This document shows, piece after piece, positions 28,301-36,754 of a stretch of DNA of 64,000 bases. Origin of the DNA: Roseivirga sp. BDSF3-8 (GTDB lineage Bacteria; Bacteroidota; Bacteroidia; Cytophagales; Cyclobacteriaceae); contig NZ_JBGNFV010000001.1 in NCBI RefSeq assembly GCF_041449215.1, positions 2,676,001-2,740,000 of the forward strand. Reading direction: 5' to 3'. Each line of letters begins with the position of its first letter. The stretch's first letter is position 1. The translations under genes and the position numbers were made by a program. A model generated the notes under the pieces. It searched no databases. It was given only the letters and a program-made list of their open reading frames with translations, and was not told the DNA's origin.

Positions 28301-29383
28301 CAGCAGACCACTTCTGCAGAGGCCTATGTGGCCCCGGAAGGAGAAGTAGAGCAAAAGCTTGCAGCCATTTTCTCTGAAGTACTGGAACTGGACAAAGTAA
28401 GCACTACCGATAACTTTTTTGAACTCGGTGGCGACAGCTTTAAAGCTATACGGGTAGTAGCTAAATACGGAAAAGGATTCCTGGTACCGGATATCTATGC
28501 GAACCCAACTATAGAAATGCTGGCTAACTTCATCAGAGGGAATGCAGGCAAGGAAAACGACTTGCTTTACAACCTTACCGGAGAGATAAAGCAGGAAAGG
28601 CTTGCCATAATAGGTGTGCCTAACTCTGCCGGTGATCCGCTGAGTTTTACTGATACTGTAACCCACCTGCAGACTATGGTGCCGGATGTAAGCTTCTACG
28701 GAACCATGCTGCCCCGGGAAGAGCCGGGAGAGGGAGAAGACATGACACACGTGCTGGAGGCGCTTAGCGAGAAGCTGGCAGAGGAGATAAAAACCAAAAT
28801 ATCCGTTCCTGTGATCATGTTTGGGCAGTGTAACGGAAGCGGCCTTGCGCTTAAGGCAGCCCGGAAGTTAGTGGAAAAAGAGGTTCCTCTTCATGCAGTA
28901 TGTGTTGGCGGGGCTATGCCACGTCTCAAAATTACACCGGATACCGACGCAAGGACCAATAATGATATCACCGACTTCGTAGAGAAACTTGGCGCTGAAG
29001 TACCCGCAGATCCTGCCGACAAGGCCATGTTCCTGCAGAACTTCAGATACGATGGACTTATGGCAGGCACTGCCTACAATGGTTTTATCAATGCCATAGC
29101 TGCTCAGGAATTTCCCAGGTTCGGAGTACCCTTCTACTGTATTACCGGAGATAGTGACCCGCTTACAAAACCCTATAAAAAGCGGTACAAGCAGTGGTTT
29201 GATTATGCTGATAATGTAGGGCTTATGGAGATAAAGAAGGTAGGGCACTACCTTTTGCGGGATGTACCCGAAGACCTGGCGAGAATCTTTGCTGACATCG
29301 CTACGGACCAGCAGTCCTCCTATAACATTACGGGGAAGGCAGATAACATTTTTACCAAAGTGAAAGCTGCTCTGCTGGATTAA
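25397..29383 (+). CDS. Terminal NRPS module C-A-T-TE with Cys thioesterase
   Basis: 1328 aa. C domain ~10-430 begins YPLSSQQEGILFHH and has the active site HHIILDG near 144. A domain ~460-960 (YTSGSTGKPKG near 614, AYGPTE near 756, NSNGKTD near 951), T near 1005 (LGGDSFKA), TE ~1060-1310. The pocket code reads DIWEVTADDK. I cannot match it with certainty, but E278, D330 and D331 suit a basic side chain such as diaminopropionate. The TE nucleophile elbow is GQCNG with Cys1145 where most NRPS thioesterases have Ser; Asp near 1252-1254 and H1284 (GHYLL) complete the likely triad. As I recall, Cys thioesterases close strained rings in sulfazecin (beta-lactam) and obafluorin (beta-lactone). With the sulfotransferase and SbnA/SbnB genes that follow, this is probably the Dap module that releases the product. 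Confidence 0.94.
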   Translation: MLNKENVKDLYPLSSQQEGILFHHLRFPESEGYFQQWHYTYNAAVPVEAAREAFEILVSRHDVLRTVFRYQNLDRPLQVVLKKWEPSYRFVDLQGEDIEDTDQHFKEFCKQDRKNLFDLGNEVPIRLSIVCYGPEKYGWLWSYHHIILDGWCMSILQKEYFTIYQSLIQGNKLEMPAPPPFSRFIKWIESQDKTESSAFWKQFLDGYTETTGLPAQHLLPVEGAYALKRSLLEFDTATSDSIKAMARQLKMTTNQLIQGIWGLLLAKLTGRNDVIFGMIVAGRPNSLPGVLSMIGLFINTIPARVNFDRSDSVGDILRSASDTFIDSLRYQYMSLVDIQGHSVLKEKLIDHVLVFGDFIAGDQMENSASAGHVSNLDKFEQTNYNLCIDCSVKQNIGLLFNYNSLVYDPAFIENVQNIFRLITEQVLHNPALPVNRLTYISEADRNLIATFNKTEREFPQDISITGYLQNHSQATPDKAALICKGETFSYRAADEKMQQYASYLSISCGVKPGQMVAVVTERSPQLFFSILSIWLCNAVYIPIDPEYPVERIAGIVNDSGAVLTIVDNAELEEALPAHLSEGSSIIHTSLIEESKHKAFTHTGFDFNQLAYVIYTSGSTGKPKGAMVEHVGMMNHMWAKVNDLSLSGESIVAQNASQCFDISIWQLFSAIVTGGTTIIYSKDQILNPEGFIRQVIVDQVTILEVVPSYLNVLIALFEENKKLPLPEKLLNLVTTGETVKPETVNRWFKQFPQIPMINAYGPTEASDDITHHIMTQPPEGRIVPIGMPVQNFNLYVVDQDMNPCPIGIKGEVVVSGIGVGQGYLHDPGKTAAVFMNDPFITDREVRMYKTGDLGSWTTEGTLLFYGRKDYQLKIKGFRIEPEEIEITMVEHPSVDQAVVIDYKNDRGEAYLAGYYTSASSLTYNELRTYLAAKLPAYMVPAYLVELEAIPLNSNGKTDRNKLRETQKPVQQTTSAEAYVAPEGEVEQKLAAIFSEVLELDKVSTTDNFFELGGDSFKAIRVVAKYGKGFLVPDIYANPTIEMLANFIRGNAGKENDLLYNLTGEIKQERLAIIGVPNSAGDPLSFTDTVTHLQTMVPDVSFYGTMLPREEPGEGEDMTHVLEALSEKLAEEIKTKISVPVIMFGQCNGSGLALKAARKLVEKEVPLHAVCVGGAMPRLKITPDTDARTNNDITDFVEKLGAEVPADPADKAMFLQNFRYDGLMAGTAYNGFINAIAAQEFPRFGVPFYCITGDSDPLTKPYKKRYKQWFDYADNVGLMEIKKVGHYLLRDVPEDLARIFADIATDQQSSYNITGKADNIFTKVKAALLD

Positions 29384-29394
29384 AGGAGAATATT

Positions 29395-30264
29395 ATGGAT
29401 AAGTTGAAAACAGAAAATTACCCCATTATATTTACCCATGTGCCCAGAAGCGGAGGGACTACGCTGAATAGTATTTTGAAAAATATATATCCGGGTAAGT
29501 CACACTACACCTTCTATGTGCAGGAAAAAGGCGGCACTGTTCAGAAAGCAATTCAGGATTTTAAAAACCTGCCTTCTGCTGATAAGAAGCAGTTAAAACT
29601 ACTTACCGGGCATACCAGCTTCGGGATACATGAAGGGATTCATGAACATCCTACTTATCTGACCCTCCTGCGTGACCCCGTAAAAAGGCTTATTTCCTAT
29701 TACTATTATATTCTGGGAAATGATGGCCATTACCTGCACCAGGTATTGCTGCGTAACCGTATGGCACTAGAGGAATTTCTGAAGGGTAACCTGAGTACTG
29801 AGCTGGATAATATACAGGTACGACAGCTTTCCGGCGATACCCACCTAAGATTCGGTCAGTGCAATGAGGGTACTTTGGAAAAAGCTAAAGCCAACCTGGA
29901 TAAATGGTACCCGGTATTTGGGATAACAGAGAAGTTTGATGAAAGCCTCATCCTGTTTAAAGAATATTTCAGATGGAAGTCACCCTATTACATTCCGTTG
30001 AATACCATTTCCTATGATAAAAGCCAGGGTGACCTGGCCAATGATACCCTGCACTATATACTGCGACTGAACCAGTATGACCTGGCCCTGTATGAGTATG
30101 CCTCAAAACGGTTTAATACCATGATCCAGCGTATTGAGAATTTCGACCAAAAGTTAATCCGGTTTCAGAAAGCGAATCACACAATTTCAAAATTAGGTAG
30201 TAAAAAAAGAAACTACGGGCTTTACTTCTGGAACACTTATCAACAGCTATTAGGAACCCCTTGA
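29395..30264 (+). CDS. PAPS-dependent sulfotransferase
   Basis: 289 aa, cytosolic, no signal peptide. The 5'-phosphosulfate loop is THVPRSGGTTL (residues 14-24) and the 3'-phosphate motif is LLRDPVKRLISYY (91-103), the two hallmarks of the Sulfotransfer_2-like family. It follows the terminal NRPS gene by 11 bp and precedes the Dap genes, so it belongs to the operon. In sulfazecin biosynthesis a sulfotransferase sulfonates the side-chain nitrogen of carrier-bound Dap before ring closure. The same role here is inference. O-sulfation of a hydroxyl elsewhere in the peptide is the main alternative. Family assignment is firm; the acceptor is not shown by the sequence. Confidence 0.88.
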   Translation: MDKLKTENYPIIFTHVPRSGGTTLNSILKNIYPGKSHYTFYVQEKGGTVQKAIQDFKNLPSADKKQLKLLTGHTSFGIHEGIHEHPTYLTLLRDPVKRLISYYYYILGNDGHYLHQVLLRNRMALEEFLKGNLSTELDNIQVRQLSGDTHLRFGQCNEGTLEKAKANLDKWYPVFGITEKFDESLILFKEYFRWKSPYYIPLNTISYDKSQGDLANDTLHYILRLNQYDLALYEYASKRFNTMIQRIENFDQKLIRFQKANHTISKLGSKKRNYGLYFWNTYQQLLGTP

Positions 30265-30274
30265 AAAAGAAACA

Positions 30275-31240
30275 ATGATTACCCAGATTGCGGAAATAAA
30301 AAGATTTATCGGCAATACACCGGTCAAAAAACTGAACCTGCCGGAGTCCGAAGCTTCCCTGTACGCTAAATTGGAGTATTACAACCTTACCGGTAGCGTA
30401 AAAGACCGCCCTGCTGTACACATTATGGGCAAGGCAGTAGAAAACGGGCTTATTAACAAGGATACATATGTTGTAGAGTCTACTTCAGGAAACTTTGGTA
30501 TTGCCCTGGCCACCGTATGTAAGTCTATAGGCGTACGGTTTATTCCCGTCCTTGATCCAAATACATCTCCTGAAAAGGAAAAGATGCTAAAGCTTCTTTC
30601 TCACCGCATTATTCATGTGACTGAGAGAGACGAAACAGGCGGATTTTTGCTGAACAGGATCAAGGCGGTAGAAGAGTTTAAAGCAAAAAACGCAAACACC
30701 TTTCATCCTAACCAGTACGAAAACCCTAATAACTACGGCAGTTACTCACTATCCTTAGCTGAAGAAATCATACGGGATTTTCCCCGTCTGGACTATCTGT
30801 TTGTAAGTGTAAGCAGTGGAGGTACCATTGTAGGCCTTGCAAAAAGGCTCAAGCAGCACTATCCGTCAGTAAAGATCGTACCGGTAGACGTTAGCGGCTC
30901 ACTTATATTTTCCAGCATGCCCGGTATTCGCCATATTCCCGGCCTTGGGTCTGGCAAAAGGTGTATTTTTCTTGATGAAGTAGACCTCGAAGAATGCATG
31001 ATTCTTCATGAAGAGAAGATAGTAGAAGGGTGCCAGAGCCTTCTGAAAGAGCAAAACCTTTTTGCTGGAGGATCCAGTGGCGCAGTATACTATGCGGCCA
31101 GGGAATACCTTACTGCCCATGCCAGGGCCGGCGAAAAAGGCCTTATCATTTGCCCTGACAGGGGAAATGATTACATAAATACCATATACAACCCTGCCTG
31201 GATAGAGGAAAAGTATCATTCGGAACACGCAGTTATATAA
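30275..31240 (+). CDS. sbnA: SbnA-like N-(2-amino-2-carboxyethyl)-L-glutamate synthase (PLP)
   Basis: 321 aa, cysteine-synthase fold type II PLP enzyme. The PLP Lys is K43 in TGSVKDRP, the substrate loop is STSGNFGIAL, and the phosphate-binding turn is SSGGTIVG. Alone it could pass for cysteine synthase. The next gene is an SbnB-type dehydrogenase, and the pair makes L-2,3-diaminopropionate: SbnA joins O-phosphoserine and glutamate, SbnB oxidises the adduct to Dap and 2-oxoglutarate. It starts 10 bp after the sulfotransferase stop. The role is to supply Dap to the NRPS, most likely to its last module. Confidence 0.88.
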   Translation: MITQIAEIKRFIGNTPVKKLNLPESEASLYAKLEYYNLTGSVKDRPAVHIMGKAVENGLINKDTYVVESTSGNFGIALATVCKSIGVRFIPVLDPNTSPEKEKMLKLLSHRIIHVTERDETGGFLLNRIKAVEEFKAKNANTFHPNQYENPNNYGSYSLSLAEEIIRDFPRLDYLFVSVSSGGTIVGLAKRLKQHYPSVKIVPVDVSGSLIFSSMPGIRHIPGLGSGKRCIFLDEVDLEECMILHEEKIVEGCQSLLKEQNLFAGGSSGAVYYAAREYLTAHARAGEKGLIICPDRGNDYINTIYNPAWIEEKYHSEHAVI

Positions 31241-31269
31241 CCATTCACTCATTTTATTGAGAACACTTC

Positions 31270-32241
31270 ATGTTATACATTAACGAAGAAACCATCTTAA
31301 CAGTGGGCATCAATTGGACTGATGCAGTCGATGCTATTGTAAAAGCCGCTGATGCCCTGGATAAAAAATCATTTAGCCAGCCAGTAAAGCCTTATTTGCG
31401 GTATAAGAATCCGAAAAACCGCATTATTGCTATGCCTGCATACATAGGGGGTGATTTTGAGGTAGCTGGTATAAAATGGATTTCAAGTTTTCCTGATAAT
31501 ATTCATAATAATATTAAGCGTGCTCATTCCGTCATCATATTAAATGAAGAAAGTACCGGACGGCCGATTTCTGTAATCAATACCCCTATAGTCAGTGGTA
31601 TTCGTACAGCAGCTGTTACAGGAGCACTTATCCGTGAAGTCTTCTCGGTTAATCCTCCTGAGAAGAAGATAAATTTTGGCATTATCGGATTCGGACCTAT
31701 AGGTCAGCTACACCTGCAGATGGTAATGTCCCTTTTTGGAGATTATATTGATAGGGTTCTGATATACGACCTAAGGCCCCTTAACCAGGAAGCTATTCCT
31801 GCAGACATTGCTTCAAAGGTAGAAGTAGCCCGGAGCTGGGAGGAGGTTTATACTCATTCTGATGTATTTATGACCTGTACAGTTTCATCCAGCCCTTATA
31901 TAGATAAGGCCCCGCCCAAAGGTTCATTGCAACTCAATGTTTCCCTCCGCGACTACCAGCCGGAGATAATGCATCATATAGACAGAATGGTGGTGGACAA
32001 CTGGGAAGAAATATGCCGCGAAAATACCGATGTGGAGAACATGCATCTTAAGCACGGTCTGCAGAAAGAAGATACAATAGACATAAGCCAGGCACTGGTA
32101 GGAGAAGGGTTGAAAGACCTGCGCCGTGACCAGACCCTTATGTTTAACCCCATGGGTATGGCAGTGTTTGATATGGCTATTGGAAAAATGTTCTATAACA
32201 AAGCAATGGAAAAGAACGCCGGAGTATCACTTGCTGATTAA
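31270..32241 (+). CDS. sbnB: SbnB-like dehydrogenase of diaminopropionate synthesis
   Basis: 323 aa, ornithine cyclodeaminase/mu-crystallin family with the dinucleotide-binding turn GIIGFGPIGQLH. Members next to an SbnA-type gene are NAD-dependent N-((2S)-2-amino-2-carboxyethyl)-L-glutamate dehydrogenases that release L-2,3-diaminopropionate. It lies 29 bp after sbnA in the same direction. Ornithine cyclodeaminase activity is the formal alternative, but no proline- or ornithine-related gene is nearby and the pairing favours Dap synthesis. Confidence 0.88.
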   Translation: MLYINEETILTVGINWTDAVDAIVKAADALDKKSFSQPVKPYLRYKNPKNRIIAMPAYIGGDFEVAGIKWISSFPDNIHNNIKRAHSVIILNEESTGRPISVINTPIVSGIRTAAVTGALIREVFSVNPPEKKINFGIIGFGPIGQLHLQMVMSLFGDYIDRVLIYDLRPLNQEAIPADIASKVEVARSWEEVYTHSDVFMTCTVSSSPYIDKAPPKGSLQLNVSLRDYQPEIMHHIDRMVVDNWEEICRENTDVENMHLKHGLQKEDTIDISQALVGEGLKDLRRDQTLMFNPMGMAVFDMAIGKMFYNKAMEKNAGVSLAD

Positions 32242-32270
32242 TCCTTCACTGGCTATCTAAATTTTAAAGA

Positions 32271-35200
32271 ATGAATCTGCTAAAACTGGTCTTCCGTGTT
32301 AACTCACGGAAGCTGCTTTACTTTACTATCTTCGGACTTATTTCCGGACTGGCAAATACTGCTGTACTCGTCCTTCTCAACCGCCACCTTGTCCTGTTGA
32401 CAAAAGATCAGGAAGTGCCGGTCTTGTGGTATGCTATAGGATACGGAATAGCCATTCTCGTATTTGTAATGTTTAACCGTATGCTCTCCGGCAGGCTTAT
32501 ACGGTTTACTCACCAGTCATTGTTTGGTATGAGGCTCGAGATTATCAGAAACCTCTTCGGGACTGATGTGGAAAACCTCAGAAAGTCCAGGGATGAAATA
32601 TACGTAAGCCTTACAAGAGATATAAACCTGGTAGCAGATTCATTCTTTTATATCACACAGGTGTTATCCGCCCTAATCACCATCCTTTGCTGCTTCATAT
32701 ACCTTGGGGTTCTGTCTCTCACCATGCTGTTAATCACCATGGGCGTATTGTTACTGGGCGTAGGCGTATATATGCTTATGCTTAAAAGTATCAATATTGA
32801 CCTGAGAGAAGGCCGCGGGAAAGCAGAAGGTTTTATGAAATACCTTAACCAGGTACTTAATGGGTCTAAGGAGATCAAAATAAACCCTCGTAAAGGTGCT
32901 GATATATACAACAACTACCTCACACCCGTACTGGGCGAAGCCAAAGACCGCTTTAGCAGTGGTTTTTCCGGCCTCGTAAATGCCAGGGTAATAGGGCAGC
33001 TGATGCTACTATCCTACATAGCCGTTATCCTGTTAGTAGTACCCGGGCAGTACCCCAACCTGATACCCCTCCTTATCAACTTTGCCTTTATTCTGCTTTA
33101 TGTTATAAGGCCTATAGAGGTTATTATCAATATACTTCCGCCCATAACAGTAGCCAATATTTCTGCAAAACGCATAATCGAGCTAAAAGAAAAACTGGCA
33201 AAAGAAAGTTATGGTAATGCTGATAATACATCTTCGCAGTTCTACGATATAGAAGTAGAATCACTTGAGATGCAAGACCTCGTATATGAGTATAAATCTG
33301 AAAGCGGTGATTCATTTGCCCTAGGTCCGGTAAACTGGAAGGTTAGGGCCGGTGAGATGATATTCATACATGGAGGAAACGGCAGTGGTAAAACCACTTT
33401 TATAAAAAACCTGCTAGGACTTTACAGGCCTACCGCCGGGGAGATATTAGTAAATGGTATTCCTGTAACAGAAGAAGACCTTGCTGCATACCGCAGCCAT
33501 TTTACTACAGTATTCAGTGATTTTCACCTTTTCGATAGATTATATGGCATAAATAACCCTGATGCTGAAAGAGTACGAACCTACCTGGAGCTATTTGAGA
33601 TCGATCATAAGGTAAGCTGGACAGAAGGCGGCTTCAGTACCACAGAACTATCTACGGGGCAGCGTAAGAGGCTAGCCCTAATAGCCAGTTTAATGGAAGA
33701 AAGGCCCCTCATTGTACTGGATGAGTGGGCTTCAGATCAGGACCCGCAGTTTAGAAAGAAGTTCTACGAAGAAATTTTACCCCTTTTAAAGCAACAGGGC
33801 ATTACCGTAATAGCCATCACCCACGACGACAGGTATTTCCATATTTCAGATAGGCTGTATAAAATGGAGTATGGAAAAATAACCGAAGATGATTCTTATA
33901 GGACTACTGCTGCTCCTTATGTAGCAGAAAATAAAGGTATGCTTCCTTTTGCACATTGCTCAGGTAAGCCTCAAGACAGAGCCATATTTCATAAGGAAAC
34001 AGGTGAGGTCCCCGGACCACGAAAAAGGAAAAAGCTTGTGAGAGTTATAGCCCTTATGGCCCTGTGTACATTGTGGATAGCAGGCACTTTTTATAAACTT
34101 CCGGGAGTGGCGCCCGCAGGCTATCTGCTTGGCTACTCTCAGGGCATAGCTTCAGTACCTATCGAGTCTAAGGAAGACCTGGTACTGCAAACCAATTTTA
34201 ACGGCAGCGTAAGCATATCCATAGACACCCTTGGTATACCCCACATTTTCGGTAAAGATGCACCATCCGTAGCTTATGGGCTGGGGTATATGCACGCAAA
34301 AGACCGTTACTTTCAAATGGAAATGATGTGCCAAATGGTGCAGGGCCGTTTGTCTGAAAGCCTTGGAAAGAAAGCAGTCAATTTGGACCGTTTCTGGGTG
34401 TCAAAGGAAGTGGACAGTAAAGCACGCCAGGTTCTGCAGGATTTCAAATCCTCAGACCCGGAGTTGTACACATACATACACGCCTACGGCGAAGGGGTAC
34501 GTGAATACCTCCAATCCAGGCAGGCGAAAACCTTTCCGGAGTATGCTGTGCTTGGCAAACAACCTATGGAGTGGGAAGACCACCATTCTTTAATGGTATC
34601 ATGGTACATGAGCTTCGTATTGTCATTTACCGATGTGCACGTACAGCGGCAGATCATGCTCGAAAAGCTTCCTGCAGATGTGCTTCAGATCTTGTTTCCT
34701 CTGCATCCCGATAACCAGGAATACATTATTCCTTCACCGGATAGTAAGACTGTCGAGCCCAGGGTAATTGCACAGCTTAAGGCTAACCCAGCCCTCACTT
34801 CCATTCATGAATTTGATATGCTGCAGTATTATGATGGAAAAGGAAGTAATAACTGGGCCATTTCAGATGAAAAGTCTGCAATGAATGAGGCCGTGCTGTG
34901 TAATGACCCTCACCTTGCTCTTTCACTACCTACTCCTTTTTACGAAGTTCAGCTGGCCTGCCCTGAGTTTCATGCCTATGGTTTTTCCCTGCCTGCAGCT
35001 CCTTTTGTAATCAGCGGGCACAATGAAAATATTGCCTGGGGTATTACCAATGCAGAATGGGACGTTTCCGAAAGGTACTTGCTAAAGGTAAATCCTGAAA
35101 ACCCAAACCAGTATGAGGTAGATGGCGCATGGAAAAATATGGAAAGAAAAGACTTTGTGCTACAATACCCGAATGGTAAGGACACCACACTCCATATTAA

Positions 35201-36392
35201 ATACACGGATTTTGGCCAGGTGATTGAAACCGACAGCAGCACCTATGCTTTTATGTGGCACCCCGGACAGAAGAATTATTCTTTTAAAGCCTTTTACGGC
35301 CTCGGCAAAGCAAAAAACTGGGATAATTTCCGTGAAGCACTTTCTTATTACAGCTATCCCCCTCAGAACTTTGTATATGCGGATAAGGAAAATAATATAG
35401 GAATGTTGTGCGCCGGAAAAATGCCCTTAAAACCTGCCGGTTATGCAGGCGGGCTGCTGGATGGTACTCAGTCCGTAAACTGGGAGTATATACCTATCGA
35501 CAGCCTGCCGCAGGTTTATAACCCTAGTAGGAATTTCGTGTCTTCCGCTAATCAGGAGCCTGTCAATAACGGCACCTACTATAACTTTCACTGGGCCAAG
35601 GACAATTTCAGGGCTAAAAGGATAAACCAGGTGCTGAGCAGCACCGAGAAAATAGAGGTTCAGGACCTTAAAGACCTTTTCGAAGACCAGAAGGATCTTT
35701 CCGTAGCCTTATTGCAGCAACTGCTCATGAAGTACCGGCTGGATGCTGCCAGTCCCGTAAATGATGAATTCATGAATTGGAATGGTACCATGGAAGCAAA
35801 TGGGTATTTGCCTGTAGTATCAGAGCTTATACGCAAGCATATAGTAGAGGAAGTGACAGGCAGCGTAATTGCGGCCTATGGACTGCCTGAGGAGTCCCCG
35901 GTATGGACCCCCTCATTCAAACAAATAGGAGAGTACTTTATAGAGAATGATACCCTTACTCTCGACCATACCTTCCTTATGGGCAGAGGTATATTAACGG
36001 TAGCTCTTCAGAAAACTGATTCTGCTTTGCATAATAAATACGGAGATGACTGGAGGAAAAAGGCAGATTACGGTACTGACTCTGAAGTGCTTATAAGTAA
36101 TATTAGTGGTATTCCCGGCCTGGGGGCAAGGGTGCCTGCTTTTGGAGGAAATAAAAATACTGTGAACGTCCATTCTAATGTTCATGCCGCATTCAGGTCT
36201 ATGGTAATTATGAGTGAGCCTGTACAGTCCTACATGGTACTGGCCGGCGGACAGAGTGGTAAATGGAATAATGCAAACTATAGAGACCAGTTGGGCAACT
36301 GGAAAGATAACGACATGCGAAAAACCCAGTTTTCCAACCGGGAAAGCCAGCTCAGGGGCATAACCCAGACGATAAAAATACTTCCCAAATGA
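32271..36392 (+). CDS. Cyclic-peptide-type ABC exporter fused to penicillin-acylase-family Ntn hydrolase
   Basis: 1373 aa. Residues 1-330 hold several membrane helices of a PvdE/SyrD-type exporter. Residues ~340-550 are its ATPase domain: Walker A GGNGSGKTT near 367, signature LSTGQRKR near 460, Walker B PLIVLDEW near 480. A single hydrophobic helix at ~592-612 follows, then a full penicillin acylase/PvdQ-like domain to the C-terminus. Its autocatalytic nucleophile is Ser859 in GKGSNNWA, at the usual alpha/beta cleavage point. The extra helix should place the hydrolase in the periplasm while the ATPase stays in the cytosol. The likely role is to export the peptide and cut off an N-terminal acyl or peptidyl part on the way out, as PvdE and PvdQ do as separate proteins. 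The reading frame is continuous across the joint, so the fusion is not a read-through of a stop. Confidence 0.9.
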   Translation: MNLLKLVFRVNSRKLLYFTIFGLISGLANTAVLVLLNRHLVLLTKDQEVPVLWYAIGYGIAILVFVMFNRMLSGRLIRFTHQSLFGMRLEIIRNLFGTDVENLRKSRDEIYVSLTRDINLVADSFFYITQVLSALITILCCFIYLGVLSLTMLLITMGVLLLGVGVYMLMLKSINIDLREGRGKAEGFMKYLNQVLNGSKEIKINPRKGADIYNNYLTPVLGEAKDRFSSGFSGLVNARVIGQLMLLSYIAVILLVVPGQYPNLIPLLINFAFILLYVIRPIEVIINILPPITVANISAKRIIELKEKLAKESYGNADNTSSQFYDIEVESLEMQDLVYEYKSESGDSFALGPVNWKVRAGEMIFIHGGNGSGKTTFIKNLLGLYRPTAGEILVNGIPVTEEDLAAYRSHFTTVFSDFHLFDRLYGINNPDAERVRTYLELFEIDHKVSWTEGGFSTTELSTGQRKRLALIASLMEERPLIVLDEWASDQDPQFRKKFYEEILPLLKQQGITVIAITHDDRYFHISDRLYKMEYGKITEDDSYRTTAAPYVAENKGMLPFAHCSGKPQDRAIFHKETGEVPGPRKRKKLVRVIALMALCTLWIAGTFYKLPGVAPAGYLLGYSQGIASVPIESKEDLVLQTNFNGSVSISIDTLGIPHIFGKDAPSVAYGLGYMHAKDRYFQMEMMCQMVQGRLSESLGKKAVNLDRFWVSKEVDSKARQVLQDFKSSDPELYTYIHAYGEGVREYLQSRQAKTFPEYAVLGKQPMEWEDHHSLMVSWYMSFVLSFTDVHVQRQIMLEKLPADVLQILFPLHPDNQEYIIPSPDSKTVEPRVIAQLKANPALTSIHEFDMLQYYDGKGSNNWAISDEKSAMNEAVLCNDPHLALSLPTPFYEVQLACPEFHAYGFSLPAAPFVISGHNENIAWGITNAEWDVSERYLLKVNPENPNQYEVDGAWKNMERKDFVLQYPNGKDTTLHIKYTDFGQVIETDSSTYAFMWHPGQKNYSFKAFYGLGKAKNWDNFREALSYYSYPPQNFVYADKENNIGMLCAGKMPLKPAGYAGGLLDGTQSVNWEYIPIDSLPQVYNPSRNFVSSANQEPVNNGTYYNFHWAKDNFRAKRINQVLSSTEKIEVQDLKDLFEDQKDLSVALLQQLLMKYRLDAASPVNDEFMNWNGTMEANGYLPVVSELIRKHIVEEVTGSVIAAYGLPEESPVWTPSFKQIGEYFIENDTLTLDHTFLMGRGILTVALQKTDSALHNKYGDDWRKKADYGTDSEVLISNISGIPGLGARVPAFGGNKNTVNVHSNVHAAFRSMVIMSEPVQSYMVLAGGQSGKWNNANYRDQLGNWKDNDMRKTQFSNRESQLRGITQTIKILPK

Positions 36393-36754
36393 AAAAATAT
36401 CATTATACATATATTGGTTTAGCACTGATAACACTAGCCATATTTGTACTGGCACCTACTCACCTTCTTTCTACTATCGCTTTTGTAGGGGTTGGGTTAC
36501 TGCTCACAGTTACAGGACTGCACAAAGGGAGTAGTTTTAAGCTCTTTTTAACTGTTTGCTTTTCTGTTGTAGTGTATCATTTTATGTTCGTATACAATGA
36601 TCTCTTATATGTCCGAGATGTCATGAGCAATTTAAGATTGCCTGTATTTAGCGGTCATTTAGGTATTATACTGTTCAATATTATCCATGCTTTCCTATGC
36701 ATGTACCTTGGAGTGTCAGCTATCCGGTTATTCAGAAAAGAAAGAGCTTTGTAG
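36389..36754 (+). CDS. Small membrane protein, four predicted helices, unknown function
   Basis: 121 aa, nearly all hydrophobic with about four membrane helices (residues ~7-25, 28-45, 50-70, 88-112). I do not recognise the family. Its ATG overlaps the stop of the exporter-acylase gene (ATGA), which points to translational coupling and places it as the last gene of the cluster. It could help the exporter or protect the producer. Nothing in the sequence decides this. Confidence 0.75.
   Translation: MKKYHYTYIGLALITLAIFVLAPTHLLSTIAFVGVGLLLTVTGLHKGSSFKLFLTVCFSVVVYHFMFVYNDLLYVRDVMSNLRLPVFSGHLGIILFNIIHAFLCMYLGVSAIRLFRKERAL

Noticed and set aside
30275..31240. Plain cysteine synthase
   Set aside because: The fold is the same, but pairing with an SbnB-type gene inside the NRPS operon points to Dap synthesis.
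13828..36392. Siderophore cluster
   Set aside because: Beta-hydroxy-Asp, Dap, PvdE-like export and PvdQ-like acylase all fit a siderophore, but no TonB receptor, hydroxamate or catechol genes or iron-uptake genes are in the window, and the sulfotransferase plus Cys-thioesterase fit a monobactam better. Not fully excluded, since the cluster continues upstream.
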